Shown: piece after piece, positions 34,439-43,232 of the stretch | Layout: the number at the start of each line of letters is the position of its first letter | Position numbering within the stretch: the first letter of the stretch is position 1 | Origin: an uncultured Lachnospiraceae bacterium | GTDB lineage: Bacteria; Bacillota; Clostridia; Lachnospirales; Lachnospiraceae | NCBI GenBank assembly: GCA_902780385.1 | Contig: CACZFF010000003.1 | Location: 28,377 to 92,376, forward strand | Direction: 5' to 3' | DNA length: 64,000 nt | Made by a program: the position numbers and the translations under genes | Notes under the pieces: generated by a model | The model's input: the letters and a program-made list of their open reading frames with translations, nothing else | What the model was told of the DNA's origin: nothing | The model's database searches: none

Positions 34439-35107
34439 TCAATTCTTTTTTTCCTGTGAAAAAATACAGCCGCAGTAATTCTGGCGGTAGAGACCGAACT
34501 GATCTGAGAGTTCTATGGAGCGCTTGTAACCGTCTTTTTTCTTGAAATCGGAGGGCAGCCAGGTCACACCGTATTCCTCTCCCATACGAAGTCCGATGGC
34601 ATTGAGCCTCTGCGCATCCTTGAGAGGACTGATGGTAAGGGTGGTGGTAAAAAAGTCAAAGCCTCCCTCCGCTGCGGCCTGCGCAGCCCTGCGAAGGCGT
34701 GTCTCAAAACAAACCGTGCACCTTTGTCCGCCCTCGGGACAGTCCTCCAGGCCCTCCACTGCCGCGAACCACTTGTCCGGGTCATAGGGTGCTTCGAGGA
34801 TTTCGATCGGATTCGCCTTTGCTGACGAATGCATCCCCGCAAAGTCCTGCTCCTCCACCTGCCGGTTGTAGGCCGCGATCAGCCGCTTTTCCTCACCCAG
34901 CCGCTTCCGGTATTCTTCAGTGACAGTGATGTTGGGATTGTAATAAAAGACAGTCAGCAGAAAATGTTCCCGCAGGTACTCCATGCAGTGGCTGGAACAG
35001 GGGGCACAGCAGCTGTGCAGCAGAAGGCGCGGCGTCCGGCCGCCCTGTGTCCCGATCTGTTCAATGATTTTCTGCATCTGTCTGCTGTAATTGATCTTGT
35101 TTTCCAC
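34439..35107 (-). CDS. queH: Epoxyqueuosine reductase QueH
   Basis: A 222-residue protein of the QueH (former DUF208) family, which performs the last step of queuosine synthesis in tRNA by an iron-sulphur/thiol mechanism unrelated to QueG. The CC pair and CxxC are seen in LLLHSCCAPCSSHCMEY near residues 28-44; further Cys pairs are RCTVCFETR and the terminal YCGCIFS. YYNPNITVTEEYRKRL is typical. GTG start with GAGG about 10 nt upstream. It lies downstream of purL, beyond a terminator, and upstream of argS on the same strand. Confidence 0.9.
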   Translation of the reverse strand: MENKINYSRQMQKIIEQIGTQGGRTPRLLLHSCCAPCSSHCMEYLREHFLLTVFYYNPNITVTEEYRKRLGEEKRLIAAYNRQVEEQDFAGMHSSAKANPIEILEAPYDPDKWFAAVEGLEDCPEGGQRCTVCFETRLRRAAQAAAEGGFDFFTTTLTISPLKDAQRLNAIGLRMGEEYGVTWLPSDFKKKDGYKRSIELSDQFGLYRQNYCGCIFSQEKKN

Positions 35108-35151
35108 TTCTATACCACCTCTGAAATATAGGGAGCTTTTGCCTGAAAAAA

Positions 35152-35184
35152 AGGGGCGTCACATGTTTTATGCGACAGCCCCCT
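35152..35184 (-). terminator. Terminator of purL
   Basis: On the minus strand GGGGGCTGTCGCAT pairs with ATGTGACGCCCC, followed by TTTTTTT. It lies about 110 nt after the purL stop codon. Confidence 0.75.
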
Positions 35185-35292
35185 TTAAGTATCCGGTCAA
35201 TGATCTGACAGCAAAACTGTCTCACGTCCCGGGTGCCTCATGTCCCGAGTCCGGAATTTGCAATCGTGTCCCGCCCAAGACGCGGGGAATTA

Positions 35293-38200
35293 TTATTTGA
35301 AGTACTTGACGCCTGCCTCGAAGAGACGCATGTTCTGGTCGCCTTCGATGTTGAGGTTGATGAAGCGGCCGCTGCGCTCGCAGTGGACCATCTTGCCGAA
35401 TACGCGGCCGTCCGGAGAGGTTATGCCCTCGATGGCGGCATAGGAACCGTTGATGTTCCACTCTTCGTCCATGGAGACGTTTCCGTCCGGATCGCAGTAG
35501 CGGGTCGCGATCTGGCCGTTCTCCTCGAGCTTTTTGATCCACTCGGCGGGAGCGACGAAGCGTCCCTCACCGTGGGAAGCGGGGTTGACATAGACTCCGC
35601 CGGGCTCGGCGAGTGCAAGCCAGGGGCTCTTGTTGGAGGTCACCTTGGTATAGGCCATCTTGGAAATGTGGCGGCCGATGGTGTTGTAGGTCAGGGTCGG
35701 GGACTGCTCGTCCTGTCCTGTGATCCTGCCGTGGGGTACAAGTCCCAGCTTGATCAGGGCCTGGAAGCCGTTGCAGATACCCAGTGCCAGACCGTCGCGC
35801 TTATCAAGCAGTTCTGTAACTGCCTCTTCAATAACAGCGTTTCTGAATGCTGTCGCAAAGAATTTGGCGCTGCCGTCGGGCTCGTCACCCGCGGAGAAGC
35901 CGCCGGGGAACATGATGATCTGGGCCTGGGCGATTGCGTCTGCAAAGGCAGCCGCGGAATCGCGGATATTTTCCGGTGTCATATTGGTGAAGACACGGGT
36001 GATGGTCTTTGCGCCTGCCGCGGCGAAGGCAGCTGCGGTGTCGTATTCGCAGTTGGTGCCGGGGAAGACCGGGATAAAGACGGTCGGCTGACCGATCTTG
36101 TGTGTGCAGACAGCAATCTGTCCGCCGGTGTAGACCGGAGCCTCGATCGGCGTCGTGTCTTTTTCCGCCTTTGTGGGGAAGACCTTCTCCAGGGGCTTCT
36201 TCCATGCAGCCAGCATGTCGCTGAGGGCAATTTCCTCATCCTGGAAGGAGAAGACAGCATTTTCTTTGCCGGTCACAGTGCCGACCACACGCAGATCGAA
36301 TCCTTCCGCGTCGGAGAGGGCTGCCAGGTCGTCGGGGGACATCTCCACAAGCAGGTCGCCCATGGCATTTTTAAACAGGTCTTTGAGACGGAGCTTCTCG
36401 ACAAAGGAGACGCCGAAGCCGTTGCCGAATGCCATCTTGGCGGCTGCCGGAAGGATGCCGTAGCTGTCGAGGGCATAGGCCGCACAGATCTTGCCTTCCC
36501 GCATAAGGGCAGTGACAAGGTCATACATGTGCATGACATCGTCATAGACCGGGATGTCAAATTCATCTTTTTCGATCCGGAACTGGACGAGGACATCCCC
36601 CTCTCTCTTGAGCTCGGGAGTGACGATATCCTGTGCCTTGGCGACGTCAACAGCGAAGGAAACAAGGGTGGGCGGAACATCGATATCCAGGCCCTCTTCG
36701 CGGAAGGTTCCGGACATGGAGTCCTTGCCGCCGATACTGGCCAGACCATAGCCGATCTGGGCGTCATAGGCACCTAAGAGCGCAGACAGAGGCTGGCTCC
36801 ATCTCTCGGGCTCCCGGGACATACGGCCGAAATACTCCTGGAAGGTGAAGTGAAGGTTTCTGTAGTCTCCGCCTTCCGCCACGATCCTGGACATGGACTC
36901 GGTCACTGCGTAGATCGCGCCGTGATAGGGGCTCCAGGAGGACAGATAGGGATCGAAACCATAGCTCATCATGGAGACGGTATCGGTGGTGCCGCCCAGA
37001 ACAGGGAGACGGGCTGTCATGGCCTGGGTGGGGGTCAGCTGATAGCGGCCGCCGTAAGGCATAGTGACCGTCGCCGCTCCGATGCTGGCGTCAAACATCT
37101 CAACCAGTCCCTTCTGGGAACAGACGTTGAGGTCGGAGACAGATGCTTTTACAGTCTCTGCGAAGGAAGGTTCCTCCTGCTTCAGAGCCTTCTCCACCTT
37201 TCCGGATGCGATCTTGTTGAAATAATTGTCCTGCTCGGAGGGCATCAGGACCTTGACATCGGTCTCCTGGTGGGCGCCGTTGGTATCCAGGAAGGAGCGG
37301 GCAATATCTACGATTGCCTTGCCTCTCCACTTGAGGACAAGCCTGGGATCTTGTGTGACACGGGCCAGAGGGGTCGCCTCCAGGTTTTCCTCCGCGGCAT
37401 ATTTGAGAAATTCCGCCTGATCCTCGGGCGCCACGACCACTGCCATGCGCTCCTGGGATTCGGAGATGGCCAGCTCAGTGCCGTCAAGTCCTTCATATTT
37501 CTTGGGAACCAGGTCCAGATTGACCTCCAGACCGTCGGCCAGCTCACCGATGGCGACGGAGACGCCGCCCGCACCGAAGTCATTGCACTTTTTGATGAGG
37601 CTGGAGACCTCGGGACGGCGGAAGAGACGCTGGAGCTTGCGCTCAGTGGGGGCATTGCCCTTCTGCACTTCCGCGCCGCAGGTGGTCAGGGACTCCAGGG
37701 TGTGGGCCTTGGAGGAACCCGTCGCGCCGCCGATGCCGTCGCGGCCGGTGCGACCGCCCAGCAGAATGATGACGTCGCCGGGGTCGGAGTTGAGACGCTG
37801 CACATTTGCGCGGGCTGCCGCGCCCATGACCGCGCCGATCTCCATGCGCTTGGCCAGATAACCGGGATGGTAGATCTCAGAGACATGGCCGGTGGCGAGA
37901 CCGATCTGGTTGCCGTAGCTGGAATAGCCGTCTGCCGCGCCGATGACCAGCTTTTTCTGGGGAAGCTTGCCCCGGATGGTATCTGCAACGGGAACGGTGG
38001 GATCTGCCGCGCCGGTCACGCGCATGGCCTGATAGACATAGCCGCGTCCGGAGAGGGGATCGCGGATCGCGCCTCCCAGGCAGGTGGCCGCGCCGCCGAA
38101 AGGCTCGATCTCGGTGGGATGGTTGTGGGTCTCATTTTTAAAGAAGACAAGCCACTCCTCAGTCTCGGGGCCTTTGCCGTAGTCCACTTCGATCGGGACC

Positions 38201-39120
38201 ACGATGGAGCAGGCATTATTTTCATCGGACTCTTCCATGTCGGTCAGCTTGCCGTCCGCCTTGAGCTTCTTCATGCCCATGATGGCCAGATCCATCAGGC
38301 AGACCGGCTTGTCGGTGCGGCCTGCATACATCTCGCCGCGGGTATCGGAATAGCTCTGCCAGGTCGTCTCGATGGGGGTTCGGTAGAAGCCGTCCTCAAA
38401 CTCGATGTTTTTGAGCTCTGTGGAAAAAGTGGTGTGACGGCAGTGGTCAGACCAGTAGGTATCCAGCACGCGGATCTCGGTGATGGTGGGGTCGCGGTGC
38501 TCGGTATCCCGGAAATAGGTCTGGATGAACTGGAAATCCGCCCAGGTCATGGCAAGACCGAGGGAGGAATACAAATCATTCAGTGCACCTGTATCCATGG
38601 CAGTGAAGCCGTCAAAAACCTGCACATCATCGGGCTCGGGATATTCGGTCTGCAGTGTCGCAGGCTTTTCCATGCCCGTCTCGCGGGAATCCACGGGGTT
38701 GATGCAGTAGGCCTTGATGCGGTCGACATCTTCTTCGGTCAGGTCGCCGGCCAGCAGGTAGGTGACCGCAGTGCGCACCACAGGTTTCTCTTCTTCATTC
38801 AGAAACTGCAGGCACTGCTCCGCGCTGTCAGCGCGCTGGTCAAACTGTCCGGGCAGGGCCTCGACGGAAAAAACGCTGGTCCCCTGGGGGATCTCAATAT
38901 TTTCTTTATATAAATCGTCCACGGGCGGCTCGGAAAATACAGTGCGGCATCCCTTCTCAAAAGTATCATCCGAGATGTTCTCCACATCATACCGGATCAG
39001 GATGCGTACTCCCCTGATTTTCTCAATTCCTAAAAAGCCTTCAATGTCCTCCTTCAGCTGCCTTGCCGCGACGGCAAATGGCTCTTTCTTTTCGACGTAT
39101 ACGCGTCTGACACCGCTCAT
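35293..39120 (-). CDS. purL: Phosphoribosylformylglycinamidine synthase, single-chain (PurL with PurQ domain)
   Basis: A 1275-residue enzyme converting FGAR and glutamine to FGAM in purine synthesis. The synthetase part is a tandem PurM-like fold: WSDHCRHTTFSTEL near residue 230, NETHNHPTEIEPFGGAATC near 330, and IGGKDSMSGTF near 800. The C-terminal class I glutamine amidotransferase includes FPGGFSAGDEPDGS and the nucleophile in LGICNGFQAL, with the late His-Glu pair in SHGEGRF. This single-chain form is the large-type PurL, as in E. coli and many Clostridia. No separate purS or purQ is needed. It has its own extended -10 promoter and no other pur gene nearby. Confidence 0.95.
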   Translation of the reverse strand: MSGVRRVYVEKKEPFAVAARQLKEDIEGFLGIEKIRGVRILIRYDVENISDDTFEKGCRTVFSEPPVDDLYKENIEIPQGTSVFSVEALPGQFDQRADSAEQCLQFLNEEEKPVVRTAVTYLLAGDLTEEDVDRIKAYCINPVDSRETGMEKPATLQTEYPEPDDVQVFDGFTAMDTGALNDLYSSLGLAMTWADFQFIQTYFRDTEHRDPTITEIRVLDTYWSDHCRHTTFSTELKNIEFEDGFYRTPIETTWQSYSDTRGEMYAGRTDKPVCLMDLAIMGMKKLKADGKLTDMEESDENNACSIVVPIEVDYGKGPETEEWLVFFKNETHNHPTEIEPFGGAATCLGGAIRDPLSGRGYVYQAMRVTGAADPTVPVADTIRGKLPQKKLVIGAADGYSSYGNQIGLATGHVSEIYHPGYLAKRMEIGAVMGAAARANVQRLNSDPGDVIILLGGRTGRDGIGGATGSSKAHTLESLTTCGAEVQKGNAPTERKLQRLFRRPEVSSLIKKCNDFGAGGVSVAIGELADGLEVNLDLVPKKYEGLDGTELAISESQERMAVVVAPEDQAEFLKYAAEENLEATPLARVTQDPRLVLKWRGKAIVDIARSFLDTNGAHQETDVKVLMPSEQDNYFNKIASGKVEKALKQEEPSFAETVKASVSDLNVCSQKGLVEMFDASIGAATVTMPYGGRYQLTPTQAMTARLPVLGGTTDTVSMMSYGFDPYLSSWSPYHGAIYAVTESMSRIVAEGGDYRNLHFTFQEYFGRMSREPERWSQPLSALLGAYDAQIGYGLASIGGKDSMSGTFREEGLDIDVPPTLVSFAVDVAKAQDIVTPELKREGDVLVQFRIEKDEFDIPVYDDVMHMYDLVTALMREGKICAAYALDSYGILPAAAKMAFGNGFGVSFVEKLRLKDLFKNAMGDLLVEMSPDDLAALSDAEGFDLRVVGTVTGKENAVFSFQDEEIALSDMLAAWKKPLEKVFPTKAEKDTTPIEAPVYTGGQIAVCTHKIGQPTVFIPVFPGTNCEYDTAAAFAAAGAKTITRVFTNMTPENIRDSAAAFADAIAQAQIIMFPGGFSAGDEPDGSAKFFATAFRNAVIEEAVTELLDKRDGLALGICNGFQALIKLGLVPHGRITGQDEQSPTLTYNTIGRHISKMAYTKVTSNKSPWLALAEPGGVYVNPASHGEGRFVAPAEWIKKLEENGQIATRYCDPDGNVSMDEEWNINGSYAAIEGITSPDGRVFGKMVHCERSGRFINLNIEGDQNMRLFEAGVKYFK

Positions 39121-39191
39121 TCTTCTCTCTCTTTCCGGATGCGCTCTCCCCTTCCAGCCGGGTGAACGCTGTCACATAAAACGTTATTGAC

Positions 39192-39326
39192 TTCATTCAA
39201 GACTCGCTCGCGAGTCTTGCGCGCCGGATGCGGGTTGACATGTCTTGTTTTTCAAAGACATGTCAACATCTTCCGAACCGCGTCCGTGCTGCATCCAACA
39301 CACCTTCGGTGTGTCGGAGCGTTTAT
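39192..39326 (+). repeat. Dispersed stem-loop repeat, copy 1
   Basis: A 135-nt unit matching copy 2 at 47869-47987. It contains hairpin AAGACTCG-CTCG-CGAGTCTT, then a closing stem GGATGCGG / CCGCGTCC around a variable hairpin (here TTGACATGTCTT / AAGACATGTCAA), then ACACACC-TTC-GGTGTGT. The variable hairpin differs completely between copies while pairing is retained. It lies upstream of purL and runs into the palindromic element that follows. Confidence 0.8.
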
Positions 39327-39423
39327 TCTTCATCGCGGGATTGTACCCAAGATGAAGCGAGTTTCCCTTTTTGCACGCGTATCCCACGACTGAAGTCACG
39401 GGTATTGCGCGATGAAGAATAAA
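39322..39423. repeat. Palindromic element resembling an IS200/IS605 terminus
   Basis: A perfect 16-bp inverted repeat (TTTATTCTTCATCGCG at 39322-39337, complement at 39408-39423) encloses about 70 nt. Inside, CCCACGACTGAAGTCACGGG forms an imperfect hairpin like those near the right end of IS200/IS605 (tnpB) elements. There is no tnpA or tnpB in the window. Probably a non-autonomous relic. Confidence 0.5.
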
Positions 39424-39485
39424 TCCTGAAAAAATGAATGGATGTTCCGAAAAAAAGAACGTCATGCACCACCCATTTCCGTCAC

Positions 39486-39491
39486 ATTATA
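39486..39491 (-). promoter_or_regulatory. Candidate extended -10 of the purL promoter
   Basis: TGCTATAAT on the minus strand gives a perfect -10 with the TG extension; the -35 (GTACTT) is poor. It would place both repeat elements inside the purL leader, about 365 nt long. Confidence 0.45.
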
Positions 39492-39535
39492 GCATAGGAT
39501 TGAAAAAAGTACAGAAATGTTCCTTCTTTACATGT

Positions 39536-39541
39536 TAAAAT
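39536..39541 (+). promoter_or_regulatory. Candidate extended -10 for hppA
   Basis: TGTTAAAAT (plus strand) is an extended -10 without a clear -35. It would start the hppA transcript near 39548. Confidence 0.35.
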
Positions 39542-39547
39542 ATTGTA

Positions 39548-39932
39548 AAGCTCCCGGGAACTGACTGTCTTTACTCAAAATGCCGGAAGCTTTTTATGTT
39601 TCATGCATCCGTTTCCGGTTGCATGGGTACAGCCTGCACCTGTACCGGCCGCCAGGAGTTTTCATATGTTTTTTCATGAAAGCCCGGGTCAAACGGCGAA
39701 TACTCATCCCCGAAGTGGATCTGGAATGGGTATTCGCACTATCACCGGTTTCTGCCTGATCTAATGGGTGGGTGAAAGCAGAAACAAGCAGCAAAAGTTA
39801 TTCGTAACAGAGTGAGGCATGTCACAGAGCTGTTTTGTCTGAATGGGTGGGGCAAAGCAGATCCTGCCGTGCCGCAAGTGCTGCCGTCCTTACGCGGCAC
39901 ACGCCAAAGAAAAAAGAAAGGAAGGTAATGTT
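39548..39932 (+). ncRNA. Long structured leader of hppA, possible regulatory RNA
   Basis: About 385 nt without a gene, able to form successive perfect hairpins: CATGCA/TGCATG (39602-39625), GGTACAG/CTGTACC (39626-39646), GCGAATAC/GTATTCGC (39696-39737), GTTTCTGC/GCAGAAAC (39748-39785), a TTCG-capped GTTA/TAAC, and GTGCCGC/GCGGCAC (39869-39900). A 20-nt motif, AATGGGTGGGTGAAAGCAGA, occurs at 39763-39782 and again at 39842-39861 with 18 of 20 bases identical. The last hairpin ends about 20 nt before the ribosome binding site. I do not recognise a known riboswitch class. Confidence 0.5.
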
Positions 39933-41918
39933 TTGGGGGCACTGACAATTATCGCACCCGTTTTCGGAGTGCTGGCACTTTTGTTCGCATTCTACCTCGT
40001 TGGTAAGGTCAAACGCCAGGATGAAGGCACCGACCGCATGAGGGAGATCTCAGCATTCATCCATGAAGGAGCACGCGCTTTCCTGATGGCTGAATACAAA
40101 ATTCTTGTTTTCTTTGTCATTATTTTATTCGTCCTGATCGGCCTGGGAATCAGCTGGCTGACAGCCTACAGCTTCCTGATCGGAGCAGTATTCTCCACAG
40201 CGGCCGGTTTCATCGGCATGAACGTGGCGACCAGGGCAAATGTCCGCACAGCGGCTGCCGCCAAAGACCGCGGCATGAATGCCGCCCTCTCCGTCGCTTT
40301 CTCGGGCGGCGCAGTCATGGGCATGAGCGTCGTGGGCTTCGGTCTGGTCGGCGCAGGCATGATCTATTTTGTCACAGGCAATCCCGATATCCTCTCCGGC
40401 TTCTCCCTGGGCGCCTCTTCTATCGCGCTTTTCGCGCGTGTCGGCGGCGGTATCTACACCAAGGCCGCAGACGTCGGTGCCGACCTGGTCGGTAAAGTCG
40501 AGGCAGGTATCCCCGAGGACGACCCCCGCAACCCCGCTGTTATCGCCGATAACGTAGGCGACAACGTAGGCGACGTCGCAGGCATGGGCGCAGACCTCTT
40601 CGAGTCCTATGTCGGCTCCATTGTCTCCGCCATCACTCTGGGTGTTGTCTACCATGAAGCGAGCGGAGCCATCTTCCCGCTGCTCATCGCTTCCCTGGGC
40701 ATCGCGGCTTCCATTCTGGGTTGCTTCTTTGTAAAAGGCGACGAGAATTCCAACCCCCACAAGGCCCTGAAAGCAGGCAGCTATTCCGCCGCTGTCATCG
40801 TGGTCATCGGCTCTCTTGGGCTGAGCTGGTATTTCTTCGGTTCCATGAAGGAAGCCTTCTCCATCATCTTCGGACTGATCGTCGGTCTGATCATCGGTAT
40901 CGTGACCGAGATCTACACTTCCGGTGACTATCGTTTCGTTAAAAAGATCGCGCAGCAGTCCGAGACCGGCCCCGCGACGACCGTGATCAGCGGCATCGCA
41001 GTCGGTATGCAGTCCACAGCCGTTCCGATCGTGCTGATCTGTGTCGGCATCATCGGCGCCTATCTCTCCTGCGGCCTGTACGGCATCGCGCTGGCAGCAG
41101 TCGGCATGCTCTCCACAACAGGAATCACGGTCGCGGTAGACGCCTACGGCCCCATCGCCGACAACGCCGGCGGTATCGCCGAAATGTCCCATCTTCCCTC
41201 CCGCGTCCGCAAGATCACAGATCGTCTGGACGCCGTCGGCAACACGACCGCAGCCATGGGCAAAGGCTTTGCGATCGGCTCTGCAGCCCTCACAGCCCTG
41301 GCCCTGTTCGTCTCCTACGCGCAGTCGGTAGAGCTCTTTAAAACCGGGATCAACCTGCTCGATTACAAGGTCATCGTCGGCCTGTTCCTGGGCGGAATGC
41401 TGCCTTTCCTCTTCTCCGCTCTGACCATGGATTCTGTCTCCAAGGCGGCCTACAAGATGATCGAGGAAGTGCGCCGCCAGTTCCGTACCATCCCCGGTAT
41501 CCTTGAGGGAACCGGAAAGCCCGATTATACGTCTTGTGTGGCGATCTCCACACAGGCGGCCCTTCATGAGATGCTGGTCCCCGGCGTCATGGCAGTTGTC
41601 TGCCCCCTGCTGGTCGGCATTGTCCTGGGCCCCACAGCCCTGGGCGGTCTGCTCGCGGGCGCGCTCATCACAGGTGTCATGCTGGCGATCTTCATGTCCA
41701 ACTCAGGCGGCGCCTGGGATAACGCCAAGAAGTACGTCGAGGAAGGTCATAACGGCGGCAAAGGCAGTGAGACACACCACGCAACGGTCGTCGGAGACAC
41801 CGTAGGTGACCCTTTCAAAGATACATCCGGCCCTTCCATCAACATCCTGATCAAGCTCATGACCGTCGTCGCGCTTGTATTCGCGCCTGTATTTCTGAAG
41901 ATCGGCGGCCTGTTCTAA
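39933..41918 (+). CDS. hppA: Membrane-bound ion-pumping pyrophosphatase
   Basis: About 661 residues, a 16-helix membrane enzyme hydrolysing pyrophosphate and pumping H+ and/or Na+. The substrate site is seen in [20 protein letters not shown] and [20 protein letters not shown], then [16 protein letters not shown] and the C-terminal [14 protein letters not shown] and [34 protein letters not shown] has Ala where K+-independent enzymes have Lys, so it belongs to the K+-dependent group, which includes Na+ pumps. I start at TTG 39933 (GGAAGG 7 nt upstream, product begins [11 protein letters not shown]); the nearby ATG is out of frame. Preceded by a long structured leader. Confidence 0.93.
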   Translation: MGALTIIAPVFGVLALLFAFYLVGKVKRQDEGTDRMREISAFIHEGARAFLMAEYKILVFFVIILFVLIGLGISWLTAYSFLIGAVFSTAAGFIGMNVATRANVRTAAAAKDRGMNAALSVAFSGGAVMGMSVVGFGLVGAGMIYFVTGNPDILSGFSLGASSIALFARVGGGIYTKAADVGADLVGKVEAGIPEDDPRNPAVIADNVGDNVGDVAGMGADLFESYVGSIVSAITLGVVYHEASGAIFPLLIASLGIAASILGCFFVKGDENSNPHKALKAGSYSAAVIVVIGSLGLSWYFFGSMKEAFSIIFGLIVGLIIGIVTEIYTSGDYRFVKKIAQQSETGPATTVISGIAVGMQSTAVPIVLICVGIIGAYLSCGLYGIALAAVGMLSTTGITVAVDAYGPIADNAGGIAEMSHLPSRVRKITDRLDAVGNTTAAMGKGFAIGSAALTALALFVSYAQSVELFKTGINLLDYKVIVGLFLGGMLPFLFSALTMDSVSKAAYKMIEEVRRQFRTIPGILEGTGKPDYTSCVAISTQAALHEMLVPGVMAVVCPLLVGIVLGPTALGGLLAGALITGVMLAIFMSNSGGAWDNAKKYVEEGHNGGKGSETHHATVVGDTVGDPFKDTSGPSINILIKLMTVVALVFAPVFLKIGGLF

Positions 41919-41948
41919 GAACAAGGGAAAACTGCTTATTCCATGTGT

Positions 41949-41981
41949 TATAATAGTACACGCCCCTGGAGGGGCGTGTAC
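41949..41981 (+). promoter_or_regulatory. Extended -10 and perfect hairpin between hppA and the acyltransferase gene
   Basis: TGTTATAAT (extended -10, TATAAT at 41949-41954) is followed at once by GTACACGCCCC-TGGA-GGGGCGTGTAC (41956-41981), a perfect 11-bp stem. It could be a promoter whose transcript begins in the hairpin, or an end signal of hppA without a T-run. GTACACGCCCC also occurs at 12591. Confidence 0.45.
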
Positions 41982-42084
41982 CATCACTTATAATACGATC
42001 GGCAGCGGGATACTGCATTTTTCACACATATACGACTGCTGTATCCCCCGCTTTTTACACGCTCAGAGAAAAGGAGATCCTATC

Positions 42085-43077
42085 ATGCAAAACAATATGG
42101 AATTGATTCCCGAGTTCCAGACTCTCGTTGACAAGGCGATCGAGCGCAATGCCGGCAAGCCCATGCGCATTGCCATCGCCGGAGCTGACGCGGAGAATAT
42201 CCTGCAGGGCGCCATCATGGCACAGCAGGAGGGATTCGCCGAACCGATCCTGATCGGAAATTACAAGAAAATCAACCAGACTCTCGAAAAACTCGGCCTT
42301 TCGGACCGCAAGTTCGATATTCAGCCGGTCAGCAACGATACCAACGTTGTCCAGTACGCCATCGAAATGATCCAGGCAGGCAGCGCCGACGCCCTCATGC
42401 GCGGCAATACCCAGACCCGTGACTTCCTGATGCCCGTCCTCAACAAGGTCAACCACCTGATCCGTCCGGACAGACTCCTGACACATATCGTTATGATCAA
42501 GATCCCGACCTACCACAAGATGCTGGCCATCTCCGATGTCACTCTGCTGGTCAATCCCTCCATAGAGGAACGCAAGAAAGTCATCATCAACATGGTCGAC
42601 GCTCTGCATGTCTTCGGCGTCAAGAATCCCAACATCGGCCTGCTCTCCCTGATTGAGAAGCCCGCTTTCCACATGAAGGACACCGTCGAAGCACAGACCA
42701 TTCTCATCGACCATCAGGATGAGCCCATCGCCAACTGCAACCTGGTAGGCCCCATCACCTGGGACCTGATGCTCAACAAAGAGGCTGCCCGTCTCAAAGG
42801 CTATGACAATCCTGCCTGCGGCGAGTTTGACGGCGTTGTCGTCACCAATCTCATGACCGGCAACCTGATTGTCAAGGTCCTGGATACCAGCTGCGGCGCC
42901 TACAACTGCGGCATCCTGATCGGCGCCAATATTCCCATCGCCATCACCGGCCGAAGCGAGTCCGCCAGAGAGGCCTTCCTCTCCGTGGCGGCCTGCGCAG
43001 CAATGAATGCCTCCCCCAGGCACAAGATCTACTTCGGTGAGGATCATATCCAGGGCGGACTTGGCCTGGACCATTGA
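42085..43077 (+). CDS. Phosphate acyltransferase (phosphate butyryl/acetyltransferase family)
   Basis: A 330-residue PTA/PTB family enzyme, exchanging CoA and phosphate on short acyl groups. Family features are ADAENILQGAIMAQQEGFAEPILIG at the N-terminus, ADALMRGNTQTRDFLMPVL near residue 110, and the C-terminal DGVVVTNLMTGNLIVK with RSESAREAFLSVAACA. The length and the family resemblance favour phosphate butyryltransferase over the acetyl enzyme, but substrate cannot be fixed from sequence. No butyrate kinase is adjacent. ATG follows AAGGAG. The terminator at 43142 closes it, so it is either monocistronic or the end of an hppA readthrough transcript. Confidence 0.8.
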   Translation: MQNNMELIPEFQTLVDKAIERNAGKPMRIAIAGADAENILQGAIMAQQEGFAEPILIGNYKKINQTLEKLGLSDRKFDIQPVSNDTNVVQYAIEMIQAGSADALMRGNTQTRDFLMPVLNKVNHLIRPDRLLTHIVMIKIPTYHKMLAISDVTLLVNPSIEERKKVIINMVDALHVFGVKNPNIGLLSLIEKPAFHMKDTVEAQTILIDHQDEPIANCNLVGPITWDLMLNKEAARLKGYDNPACGEFDGVVVTNLMTGNLIVKVLDTSCGAYNCGILIGANIPIAITGRSESAREAFLSVAACAAMNASPRHKIYFGEDHIQGGLGLDH

Positions 43078-43141
43078 CCCTCATAAAACAGCCTGCGTCA
43101 CATCAATGGGTGCAGCTTAGGGTTTTTTGATCTACGTAAAG

Positions 43142-43177
43142 AAAACGGTATAGCCGAACAATCGGCTATGCCGTTTT
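43142..43177. terminator. Bidirectional terminator between the acyltransferase and the sugar transferase genes
   Basis: AAAACGGTATAGCCGA / TCGGCTATGCCGTTTT with an ACAA loop, near-perfect, flanked by A and T runs on both sides; the two genes converge here. Confidence 0.85.
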
Positions 43178-43232
43178 CTCTTTCCTTCCGGTTTTTCACA
43201 TAAACATTGATATTGAATATACAAACCTTATC

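Noticed and set aside
36850-38913. Very long open frame (687 codons) on the plus strand opposite purL
   Set aside because: It is antisense to a clear 1275-residue PurL, has no domain pattern and no ribosome binding site; G/C-rich codon use leaves antisense frames open. Similar long shadows opposite glnS, hppA, hydA, glmS and the sugar transferase were dropped for the same reason.
39843-39932. Longer N-terminus of HppA
   Set aside because: The extension has Cys- and Lys-rich residues unlike any pyrophosphatase N-terminus and lies in hairpin-forming leader sequence; TTG 39933 has a good ribosome binding site.
41956-41981. Simple terminator of hppA
   Set aside because: The stem is perfect but lacks a T-run on either strand and sits immediately after an extended -10, so it was recorded as an undecided regulatory hairpin.
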